A DNA stretch of 64,000 nt from assembly GCA_964023275.1 (NCBI GenBank), contig OZ029917.1:18110374-18174373 (forward strand), read 5' to 3'. The stretch comes from Norana najaformis. Lineage: Eukaryota; Annelida; Clitellata; Crassiclitellata; Hormogastridae. Below the pieces are notes generated by a model. It did no database searches and was not told the DNA's origin. It was given only the letters and a program-made list of their open reading frames with translations. Position 1 is the first letter of the stretch. Each line of letters begins with the position of its first letter. Positions 1-12,400 of this stretch are shown here, piece by piece. Both the position numbers and the translations under genes were made by a program.

Positions 1-165
1 CTTCCTGTTACTCTACGTCTTCTGCCCCGGGATTTTACTTCTATCTTCTATTCTTCTCTTAAGACTGTTCTCTTTTGCTGAGGTTGGTTTGGGAGCGCTT
101 CTGAGTAGTTTTCTTGAAGGGGCGCTATATAAGTGTTCTGTATAAATAAATAAATAATTATTATG
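1..165 (+). mobile_element. 3' end of a CR1/L2-like LINE (fragment)
   Basis: The first ~100 bases translate on the plus strand to a residue pattern like LPVTLR...F-S-x-LKTVLF, the typical C-terminus of CR1/L2-type reverse transcriptases (WNSLP...FK..LKT.LF). It is followed by a short 3' UTR with the GGCGCTATATAAGTGTT signature and an AAATAAAT tail near 145-155. Only the last few dozen codons are inside the window; the rest lies upstream. It sits in the AP4E1 intron before the exon at 494. The family is inferred from the protein ending and the tail. Confidence 0.55.
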
Positions 166-493
166 AACTGTTGTTAATCAGAAATTTTTAGCAACTGTGT
201 ATGTAATGTTGACTTACTGTCATTTAGTTATATTCTCATAATTTGTTTAAACTGGCCATCATGAGCTATTTTGTGAGACAGTGATCTATGAGCCCATATG
301 TCCATACAGGATAAGTCACAGAAAGCAAGTCATGCTAAATGACAATTGTCATCCCTGCTTATGGTTTGAAGAACCGTTGAGAGTTTCTTAATGTTGTAAA
401 TATTCCCAGACACAGATTTTATTTATCTGTCTACTGCAAGGTTTTATCTTACTTGTGAACAAATTTATAAATTATTTTACTGTCTTGTTTTAG

Positions 494-3400
494 CAATTAT
501 GTATGAAGCCCTTTTGACCATAGCTGCCATCAATGCGGATTCAGCTCTGATGACAGTTGCGTCCAAGTGTGTAGCTCGCTTTTTATCAGCCAAACAGGTT
601 AACCTGAGATACCTTGGTGAGAATGAATTTCAGTTCTGTCATTGTTTTAAACCTTCAGTACTGAAAAGAAATGACTTTTGGTCTGTAAGATAATCAGATA
701 TAAAATTTTTTATACCTATATCTGTAAAACTTGGTTATAATTTTTCACACTTAAATTTTTGATAAAAAGAAATTTCTAGAAGGCATCCTTGAGTTGAAAT
801 CAGTAATTGGTAAAATTGATAACCTGACATAAGCAATCATTAGGGTGTGAAGAGAAATAGGGTTAACACACATAGACGAAAATGGAAAAGCACTTCACTT
901 ATGTTGAATTTAAGCTCTTTTCAACAGTTCCTGTTTGCTTCATATTCACTCTGTTGGCTTTTGTCACAAAATAATGGATGTACTTTTGCATTTTAGCTAG
1001 GTGGTGCTAAATAGAAATTGTTACTTTAGTGTCAGTTAGGTGTAAAAGGTAAAAAGGTAATGATAACCTACTTGATTACGTGCGTCTTTAGAAACTCATC
1101 AGAAGCATGGTACAAAGGTTGAAGGATCCTTCTGATGAGGTGCAGACACGATCACAATCCAGCTACAGGATACCTGTTTTTAACTGAGTTGATATTTACT
1201 GGTATATATGAACCTGAAAGAATGGAGGGCTGAATGGGCATTTGACCAGGGAGTGTGGTATTCTGTGAATCACCCTTCCAAGCAGTAACTGAACTTGATG
1301 GTGCAGGTCTGCCAGCAACAACCAGATGAAGATTTTGTATCAATAACTTTTGAGTTGATTGATCTGTTCATCCATCAAGTCAGTGCTCAGTGGCATTCAG
1401 ATTGGATAAGGTCCAGTCCATCTTTTATTCTTGTGTATTGTAGATTCACTTTCTGGTCCAACTTTCTGGCCATATCACAACAGATAAGTTTGATGCTGAC
1501 CTGGCATAATTTGAAGATAATCTTGAATCATTGATCTGTTTGTTTTTCTAATGTAGGCATCAAAGTTCTTTCAGCAATTGTTAGGGTCGATGATCGCTGT
1601 GCTCTGGATCATCAATCCGCTGTGCTTGATTGCCTCGAGCATGAAGACATCACCATTCAGAAAACCGTAAGACTTCAGTTTATTCTTAAGTGTTTATCTT
1701 TCTGAGTTGTTTTGTGACTGTTGACAGATTGGATTATTGTGCTTGTGCATGTTCTATTTTAATTTAACCCAATACAGACGAGTAGGTAGTGATTGGTAGT
1801 GTAGGTATCACGACGAGCAGGTAGTAATTGGTAGTGGGCATGTACTATTATCTAGACCACTCTCAGCCTATCGCAGACGTTATATTTTTGAAACCTTACA
1901 TCAATTAGGCCAAGATATTATAATTAAGTACAGAAATAAGTGGAAGATATTTTTAGAATTCGGTTATAAACATAAAAATCGACCAATCAAATCGGACATT
2001 TAAATCACGAATTTAAATAACCCAAAATGGCGGCGTGTTGTTTTTGTGGCCTTACTGACGACGAAATTCGGCAAATTCTTGATGAATTTGCATCAGATGA
2101 TGACAGTTTTGACTCATCTGACAATAAAAGCCTGTCTTTTGCTACCAGTGAAGAAGATAAAGTGGTTTTGGCTAAAGAACATTCTGACATCGACACCGAA
2201 TTAGACGGCTACGTATACACGCTAGCGGACTGTCAAACTGGGTCAGGCGGATGACTTGGGCGAGATAGACAGGACTGAACAAGTAGCAGATTTTCCCATT
2301 TGACCCCTAACTGTTCCATTTACAAACGTCTGTGGCGGACCAGCCCCTGATGCACCATTTTTGAAATTTTTCTAACTGCTTTTGGATAAGCTTTTTGATG
2401 TGCTAGTTGAACAGACCAGGCCTGCATGGTGAGTAGAGTAGGTCAAATGCACAGAAGGCAGGTAAACCCCACAGAATAAAATGGAAACCTACTTCTCCTC
2501 TAGCATCTTATTTTAGAGAACAAGATCAAGAATCCCAAAGGCTGCCCCAAGAAGGCTCAATATGAATGTGAAGCATGTAAAGTTGCTTTGTGCAAAGTTT
2601 TATGCTTCCACATTTGCAACGAGCAAAATCAGATAGTGGTTCTGTGGAGTGTAAGGAAGGTAAGCAATATAGCACATCGATACAAATTTTAAAATTTCCA
2701 TTCTAAATTGTCCTCTTAGAACTGTTCAGTGCAGTCTATTGAGAAAGAGGAGTCGATTCAGGAGCTTCATCCATCTTCAAGGTGACCATCCAGTGCACTC
2801 AGGCATTCATAAAAATGGCCCTTTTGAGAGCTACCAAATATTTGAAAAGGAAACAAACTTCAGTGTGTTTGCCTCTCTGTGTGCCTGGCTTGTTGTAATG
2901 TTACTGTTGTCCTGTTGGTGTGCATGCTGCAGTGTTTTTGATGTCGTGGTTGTATTACTATGTATGTGTTTGGGAGGTGATAGGGTGAGTAGGCAACATG
3001 AGTGCCCCAAAATTTTTCTATCAAAAACTGGACTGAAGGATTGAAAGAGTAGATTAAAAGCTAAAGAATGATGTTAACCTCAACTCTGTATGCCAAAAAT
3101 TACCAAGATCTGATAAGTTAAAAATTTCTTACTTTTTAGGCATTTCTTGTTACTCCTCTGGTACGACTACTGTCTGCATACTAAAAATATTATATCTCCT
3201 TCATTTATGAAAATATTTTCAAACTTTTTGGAGGTTTTGTCTGATATTAATTGCTGCACAGTTCATGTGCTGACATTACATGAGTTGTCGCTGAAAATGT
3301 TTTCTATAGGGGTTTGAACATGAAAAAAGTTTTCAAATGGGGTGGGTACAGTTTGGGGCAACTATGAGTACCTCCAAAGATTTTTCTCAAAAACTGGAAA

Positions 3401-6400
3401 CATGGTTTGAAAGAGGAAATAAAATGCTAAAGAATGATATTAACCTCAACTCTGTGTGTCAAAGAATGACCAAGATCTGATAAGTTAGACATTTCTTACT
3501 TTTCAGGTGTTTTCTTATATTTCCTTCAAATTGTACGACTTCATCTTACATCCTAAAAATACTGTATCTCCTTCATTTATGAAAATATTTTCAAAATTCT
3601 TGTGAGGTTTTGTCTGGTATTGTTTTCTGCACGATTTTTGTGCTGACACTACATATGTTGTCACTGAAATTTATTTTCCATAGGAGCCTGAACATGAAAA
3701 AAGTTTTAAACATGGGGTGGGGTACGGTTTGGGGCAACTTTGGGTACCCTAAATTTTTTTGTATCAAAAACTAGACGAATGGATGGGAAGAGGAGATAAA
3801 ATGCTAAAGATTGATGGTAACCTCATGTCTGTAGGTCAAGAACTGACTGAGATACAACAAGTTGAAAACTATTTAATTAATAGGCGTTTTCCGGTAAAAA
3901 TCGCTCGTCGTCAGGGCCTAGGCGGAAAAATTTCTCTCGTCAGTTAAGGGTTAATGTATGAACTATAGCGTACACAGCACATTTAATTGCAGGTTACTTC
4001 TCAATGATTTACTTAGAAATCTGTTGTATGAAGAAATTTTGAACAGAATCTTTGGCATGCAGTCACTCTAAGCTATTCTTTAAACTGAAAATTTGTGATT
4101 TTTATTGGCTTTCTATCAGGCATTGTTAATTCTGCTTTAAAATTGAAAACTAAAAGCTGCTTATAGCAGCAGTAATTTTTAATTTTTAATTGCGTTAGTG
4201 TTTCTTGTTTCTGTAATTGTTACTATCACTGTTTTACTCCAGATATGAATGTTGGATGTAATTTTTCTAGACTCTGCACATGTTATGTAACATGGCCAAT
4301 ACAGTCAATAAGGTGGTCATCTGTGACCGTCTGCAAACCTATGCAAACCAGACAACTGACCACTTCAGCAAAGAGGACATTATCACGAAAGTATTGGACA
4401 TTATTGACCGGTAAATTCAACTGTAAACATTGTCAGTAAAATCAGTAGTCATTGCATTTAGGTTGAGTAATCACAAATTTCCTACTGGTTGTTACATTTA
4501 AGCCCTTAAACCAGGTTTTGACATTTTAGCTACTCTTGTGTAAAGAGAATTTGTATGATTCCATGTGACAGAGTTAGTCATATGCTTATTTCTATAGCAA
4601 GGTGTAAATGTGTGTATATATGTATCAAGCCACTTAAAATAGTGCCTTTTAAGTAGAAGATACTGGACATTATTGAAAAAGTAGTGTGTGCATGACTATG
4701 TGATCTAAACAGGTGAAAAAGTTTGAAAAATTGTGAGCAGAATTGAGTTCAAAAGTATACTATATGCAATGAAAGGCTGTTTGAAGAGGAGGGTCAACTC
4801 AGTAGAAAACATGACGGACTTGAGTCAGTGTGAAGAAGTGTGTGATCTGTGCATTACCATGGATAGTAGAGCGCAGTATTCACTGACTAGAGTCTGCCAC
4901 ACATAGCTCCATGGTATATGCTGGGTGGTGCCAACAACTGAGGCCATCCAGAGAGGAGAATCTTGAATGCTATTAATTCAGCCAAATGAAACCAATGAAA
5001 TGGTTCTTGCCTGTATTCAGATATATTTGTGTACTTTAGCATATTGGATTGTAAAGGTCCATTTAATCACTGAATTTAACTTGCCTTACCTTGCAAATTA
5101 TACCAAGCCTGAAATGCACAACTGCAGAGAGTGCTGGTTAAAAAGTTTTCTGTTTTTGGCAGGTTGTCAGACGATGTTAAATGGTATATTGACGAGGTGA
5201 CCAAAATCTTGGAAACAAACGGACAGATCGCTCCACAGGAAACAGCCAATAAGTTGATACAAGTCATTAAATGTGGTATGTAAACTATGTCTTGCTGATG
5301 ATTGAACAGAGTTTTGTTCTGAAGCTATGAAATTAGCAGAAATCTAACAGGAAGAGAACTATTTACATGAAGCAGCCAAACACATTATAATTTATTCTCA
5401 TTCATCATTTTGGAATTACTTTGGAAGGGCCTGTCTCTTTACCTGTCTGCCTGGTCATCTGTTTGTATCTGTCTTATGCTTAACTAGATGAAGTCTTGAT
5501 GCTTCATTCCACTGTTGTGTTTAATGGAAGCCAATTTGGGGTAGACAGACAATGTGCTGTAGCTTGGGTGATTACTGTAACTGTGTCAGGTATTCCCAAT
5601 GACATAACGTGCACGGACGCAGATCGTCATCGGTATGCACTTGATGTCTGCTGGAATAAGCTCAGGTCAGAGGTGCTGAGTGAACAGCTTCTTCAGGTGG
5701 CAGTCTGGGTAAGAAATGAGTTCATGAGTTTTCTGAATATACTGGCCTGCACTTTTTTCTATATGTTTGAGCATCACGGAGTGTGGAGGATTTTGGGCTG
5801 AACATAATGATTTCGTGTTATGCATACATTTCAAGCTTTACAGTTTCATGTATTGTAACTGCTGGGCTGAGCTACATGGAAATAATTTCATTTTAAGTTG
5901 ACTTTTTCATTTATTTTGAACAGACTGTTGGTGAATACTGCCATCTGGATAAAGCACTGGCACCAGATGGTGTTATCTCATGTCTCTTAGACTGGTACAG
6001 GCGTTGTACCAGCAGCCAAGTAAGAAAGTGGATTCTGTCTGCACTTTGCAAACGAAGAGATTTTATACAACGTCCAAGTGAGGCTTTGGAAGTACTGAAA
6101 ACTGCATCTGATCCCAATGACAAAAACCTTTTACAGGTATACAAACACAGATTAAAATAACATGCTTTTGTTTTTGCATAATTTTTGGACTTCATCTTCA
6201 TAACTTTTATCCATTCTAATAAGATTCATAATTTGTAATTCATAAATAATATGTATATATATAATTTATTTCATGCTAGGTAAACTGAAAAGCAACAACA
6301 AACTCCAAAGCAAAAGTACAAAAACCAAAATAAAGCTCAGTGATAAATGCTATTGGTAAAACTTGACAAATCAGATATAAACCAGTAGTATTTCGTTTGA

Positions 6401-9400
6401 TAATGTTGCTTACAGTTTCACTGGCCTTTGGATGCAACAGTTAAAATATTAGTGACAAAATAATTAATTTTCATGTGATGATATAATAACATTAACATAA
6501 AACCTAAAACTAATGCGTATGTGCATGTTAACGAGCAAAAGTTGATTTTAATCTTTTTAGAGATTGCATGAGTTGGCAACCCTTTGTACAGTTTCATCCA
6601 AAGTTGAAGAGATGTTGCCATCACAGAATTTGACTTTTCAGGTATCTCAAGATTTTATAACTTGTTGTTGACTTGTTTGAGTTTTAGTATCTCTCTTCAG
6701 CAATCTGTAGTTTTTCTGTGCTTCCATTTTGAGTGCAATGTTTCAAACGATGAATGCTGATTGTATAACAAGCAGCAAGTGTCCAATGGATGAGTGCCAA
6801 ATAACTGTTATAATGTACAATAATATAATAACTAAAAAATGCATTTTAAATTGCAAATATCCACAGTTGAACTGCCAGTGCCACTGTTATAAAAAAATAA
6901 CTTCATAATTATATGTTTCATTCAAAACTCAAGTCAGTCACAAGACTTCAAACCCTGTTTCTCAGTCAAACCTGAGGTTTGTTTTGTAGGTTTAATCAAA
7001 ATCTGTTCCTTTTTGTAACTGTGATTGAAATTTTCTGCTGATGAGTCAGCAAGTTTTAAGTTTTAAGGAATTGTCCATTACACAATATTGATGTATTACT
7101 GGGTTGTTAACTTGGTTGTGATTGGTGAGCTTTCGCATGCATTGACTGACAACAGTGGTGACTCGAGTTCTTTTCTGGATTTGTCTGTTGATGCTCAGGT
7201 TTGAACATGCATGCATCATTCGTAAATGGTGTAAGAATGGTGAGCAAAAGGTGTTGTAGAGATAGGTTTGTGGTGTGCTCTGTTGTGTAACAGATGTCAT
7301 TTATTATTGCTGACAATAGCAACCTACAGAGTTGTGCATGTTGAACTGTTGATTAATCAGTTATATAATAGAATTTCAAAATAGTGTCTTTTATGGCTTC
7401 AGTGTTATGCTACAAGTTGGGCTAGTCTGCCGTTCAGATTCAGAGCTTCAACAACGATTCACACAATCGAAAGGTCGCCGACAAACAGGATATGTAGTTA
7501 TATAGAGTGTTAAATATAGAATAGGGATTATTTAGAGATGTGCTGTGTACTGAGATTCTTGCATAGTTTTTTGGCATTTTAATAACTACTGTTGCATTAT
7601 CATTCCTGCATGTATAGACAACTTTTAAGCTGCATTGTGAAGATTTTGAACCTTTGGCATTGTATTAAAAAACTGCAGATTAGTGCAGAATTACCATTCT
7701 ATCACTGTTTGGTTTTGTTTGTACAGATGGATTTTTCTCTTAGTTTTCTTGACGATTTTGTCAGTGAAGCTCTTGAATTGGGTGCTTTGCCATACCGAGC
7801 AGCATCACTCCGATTAAACCAGTCAGCATTACCAAAGCCTTCAGGTACCCATAAGATTACAATTCACTGTTCCTCCCATAGCCCTGCATGTCGTTCCTTT
7901 TGGGTTACAGTCAGTTCAGATTCCATGTTATTACTAAATGTTGTTTAATGAGGTTTTGTTGTGCAGAGTAAACCTTTGGGATCCATTTCTCGTGCCGACA
8001 GTATTTTACTATGTGCACAAAAGTCAGTAAATCTGATTCTGAGCACAAGACAGTGTGCTTGAACAACTTTTCCAAGGTCGTTACACGGTCCAATCAGCAG
8101 GCACGAAAAAGCAATAATTGGCCTACAGACCCAGTATGCTACCGAATAGATGGTCGTGCTGTGTAATAAATAATACTGCTTCTGTATTTATTTATTTATG
8201 TTAATCCTGTTTGTATCTATTGTAGTAATAATTATTTGTTAGAATAAATTTTTGAATTATTTTAGTTGCAGAAGTCTTGCCAGGCATTTCTGATTTGTTA
8301 TTTTCCTCATATGAGGAAACTGGTTTCCCTGTTGTTGAACCAGGCCTTGGTTCTGTTTTGTCTTCATCACGGATATCTCAGGAGAGTAGTGAAACAGGTA
8401 GCAGTGAACAGCGAGAGTAAGTCTTCGTATGTGTGTTTTCAAAGGCATAGTTTCTGTTGTTTTGTTAATGAGTTGCATTTCCAAACATTAGATGTCATTA
8501 TTAGGTCATCAGCATTGTCAGAATCATTGGAATTAATCTGCATTTAAGCTGCCTCTATTGTTTACTTTCTTTTGAGAACATTTAAGACTTTTAGAGAGTT
8601 TGTTACAAATTGCTTTTACAAAGTTTTATTTGTTTATTGTGTGTGTGCACTCATGTGCGTATATGTTTGTGTGGTTTCTTTTTGTATATTCCATTTTCTT
8701 AGTTTAAAATATATTTGCCTGATGAGAATAGTGTGAAGGGCAAAGGTTTGTACTTTTGTCAGTCACATACTCATTTAAATGAGACCTAATCTCATGACTT
8801 CTATTGAACCAATGTCTTAACTTTTGCATTTACTTATTGATAGTCCTGCAATTTCAAAACTGCAAGAAACCATACGGGAAATTTTGATTTTCCATGTAAA
8901 TTTTATGATTTTCTTGCTGACTATGAACAGCGGCATGGGTCTTCAGATGAAAGGAGTTAAAGTTGTTTGGGGTAAAGAAGGCCTGATCAAGCGGGCAGCT
9001 AATGACACCCAGAAGCAAGATTTAGGACCAGAGATGGGCAGTCGATTATCTGCCACTCCTGATGACCTACTTAATATTTCCGTGAGTTTTTTAATTTATG
9101 TGCATGTCACATTTCTTCGGAAAATCCCTACCTCTAACTAGCCATAATTACTATTCCAGCTTCCATTATTAGAACAAGGAAAGACTCTCAGTTTCCATGC
9201 CTTATCATACACTTAACCATAACTTTGGGACTATACTACCACAGCTTTATGGAACTCTTATTTTTCTCTTCTCATTTTGTAAACAAATGTATGCTTGTCC
9301 TTTTCCTGCTATTAGCCCTTATAAGGTGAATTCAGTTTATTAGTTTGGTATAATGTCTTGATTAATAACAGCAATGGTTTGTTTATAGTTTCAGGTGTTT

Positions 9401-12400
9401 TATTGGTATTCATTTATTAGTTTGGTATAATGTCTTGATTGATAATAGTAATGGTTTGTTTATAGATTCAGGGATTTTATTGGTATTCGTTTATTAGTTT
9501 GGTGTAATGTCTTGATTAATAATAGCAATGGTTTGTTTATAGATTCAGGGATTTTTATTGGTATTCATTTATTAGTTTGGTATAATGTCTTGGTTGATAA
9601 TAGTAATGGTTTGTTTATAGATTCAGGGATTTTATTGGTATTCGTTTATTAGTTTGGTATAATGTCTTGGTTGATAATAAGTAATGGTTTGTTTATAGAT
9701 TCAGGGATTTTATTGGTATTCGTTTATTAGTTTGGTATAATGTCTTGGTTGATAATAGTAATGGTTTGTTTATAGATTCAGGGATTTTTATTGGTATTCA
9801 TTTATTAGTTTGGTATAATGTCTTGGTTGATAATAGTAATGGTTTGTTTATAGATTCAGGGATTTTATTGGTATTCGTTTATTAGTTTGGTATAATGTCT
9901 TGGTTGATAATAAGTAATGGTTTGTTTATAGATTCAGGGATTTTATTGGTATTCGTTTATTAGTTTGGTATAATGTCTTGGTTGATAATAGTAATGGTTT
10001 GTTTATAGATTCAGGGATTTTATTGGTATTCGTTTATTAGTTTGGTATAATGTCTTGGTTGATAATAGAAATGGTTTGTTTATAGATTCAGGGATTTTAT
10101 TGGTTGCAATCTAAGCCAAAATTGCAGCAACTTTGGTTCCTTGGTTTGATTGTGAATGTTAGTTCCATTTGACTCAGTGGAATCAATTATGGCATTCTAG
10201 TATTGGTGAAAAGTGGATCATGTTTTCAAAATGGCACAATGCCACGCTGCATGATGCTTCCCTGCTTGGCCACTGTTGCAACCTACATGCTGAAAAGTGT
10301 TGATGTATTTCTTTTAAGGAGCCCATTGATTCTGAAGTGGCTCAGAAAAAGGAAGAAAGGAGACATCTAGCAAATGCCCTTTTTGGAGGCATCAGAGCAT
10401 CTCCCAAGGTTTTGAATCAGTCATTTTTTGTAGTTTTGTTTTATGTTTCACTGTTACTTACAAACCTTGTCACATGTATCAGAAAATTGGTTACCACATA
10501 TTAACAAAGGCTGTGTTAAACAGTAGCATGAGAAAGGGACTACTTAGTGGACCTGCAAAAGAGACAGTACAACAGACAATAGAGACAACAGCTAGACAGA
10601 CAAAGAGAGCGGGGGACCCGTTGCATCTACACAAACTGCAGTCTCATCCTATTTACAGAGTCATGAAAATATTTATTTATTTATCCATGGAATTCCCTAA
10701 CACCAATGAAACAAAAATTTGTAAATGTATCATGACCTTTATTATTTTACTTTGTGTACGTGGGCATACACCAACATTAATTATGGATATGATTACATTT
10801 AAATTAGACTTTAATTAATTAATTTATTAGTTTCTTAATTTTTTAACTCAAGCATTATATACTTTCCTAGTGGTTATTAATTTTTCATGTAAAGCTTGAA
10901 GTTTGGATATTTTGCTGTTGTTAGGAACTGAATCAAGAACAGGAACAACCAGCTGTTAAAGGTGTTCTTGAAATTGATGTCACAACTGAAAGCAATCTGA
11001 AAGCAAGAACAGATGAAATTAAACCATCGGCTGACACTCTTCGGGGTGATAGATCGGATGATCTTGGAACTTTAGAAAACAATTTTAGGAAAAGTTCAGA
11101 TCATTTGGCAGATATTGATATAGCAGTTTCTGAAAACCATCTCAAGGAAACCTCAGCCGAAGTTCTTGGATATGCTGCAGCTGATCATGGAACCAGTGAG
11201 ATCTTTCTTAGAGAAAGATCTATCAGTCCGGATTCCATTGAGTCTGGAGAGGAGAATTTGTCTCCCGTCCAACTTCTGAATCCTATTTCAGTGCTGAGCA
11301 CTGGAACTGGATGCTTTGTGGAAACTCCATGTTCTGCTGACTTGAATGTCTCCTCAAAAACTCAGTTGTTCACGCTTTCCAAGTCTTTGCATGCAAACAC
11401 AGTTGATGTTTCCGAAAACAAGAACGATAACAGCAGTCTTGTTGGGCAGTATCTCAGAACTAGAGCTGTTGCCAGTAACTCGAGCGCTTCGTGGCATCCC
11501 TCATTATCACAGTCAAATGATTTTGGTGTGCCACAGCAACCTTTCTCTTCCCTTGAAGTGCAGCATAGCACTGGCAATAATTTTGCCAAAGTTTGTGCAG
11601 AACAAGACGATGAGGATTTGCCTTCAACTGTTTGTGAATCAACTAGTCATGTACAATGTCATGAAAATTTGCCTCACTTGCATTTGAAAACTGACTCCAT
11701 AACATCTTGTGAATCAGAGTCTTCTCAAAAAAGTTTGAATAAAGACTGTACTGAATTTGAAGTCTCAGTGGGGAGTTACACGAAGAACTTGAAACAGAAT
11801 TTATTGGAGAGAAGAACTGATGCTTTAGGACCTTCAGTAAATGTCTATGAAAGTGAAATTATCTCAGTCATCTACCAAAAATGTTATGGTAACATGCACG
11901 ATCTTCAACTTCTTGTTACTTGCTGTCGGAAGAATTTGGTGGATACAGGGCTCTTCCACGATGCATCAGTCTCTGTTTTTAATTATAGCACAGCTTACCA
12001 AGCAAAGGTACAACAGCTAATCTAACTAATAATGATAAATAGTATTCTCAGTCTTTTATAATCTAATCATACAACTGGATATTTGATGACCAGGCCCTTG
12101 CCTGTTGATTTTTAAAGAGTCAGGCCAGTCATTTTTCATACTTCAGAAATTTCCTAACAGTACACTGCCTCTACGTGGCTGTCGAGACATCTAACTGCTT
12201 TAATGCATGATTAGTCCACCCCTCCAATTCACTAAGGGATCTGACCTTGTATTGAATTTTCATGATAGCAATATCTTGTTGAATGGGAAGACAGGATGCC
12301 TGTTTTTATTAAATATTTTATATAAACATTCCTGTTAAGCCTTTTTGAATGTGTGTTGTTCCCTAGAAAAGACAAAGGTATGGTAATGCATGATTATTTC

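Larger units (their letters stand above)
1764..3954 (+). mobile_element. piggyBac-like DNA transposon, internally deleted
   Basis: The element lies between two TTAA tetranucleotides (1764-1767 and 3951-3954), the target site duplicated by piggyBac. The right end reads inward as CCCTTAACTGACGAGAG and the left end begins CCCAATACAGACGAG, so the ends are degenerate inverted repeats sharing CCC and GACGAG. Inside, the plus strand holds an acidic N-terminal transposase piece and, after a short gap, a C-terminal cysteine-rich piece. The central catalytic region is missing. It lies in an AP4E1 intron in the sense direction. It cannot be autonomous. Confidence 0.75.

Noticed and set aside
8824-8930. 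In-frame extension upstream of the AP4E1 exon at 8931
   Set aside because: A strong AACAG acceptor at 8930 fits the phase of the previous exon (GA + C). The upstream stretch is AT-rich intron with no adaptin similarity.
11346-11687. Overlapping frames on both strands in the AP4E1 hinge exon
   Set aside because: They are shadows of the 361-codon in-frame exon, which fits both flanking splice phases.
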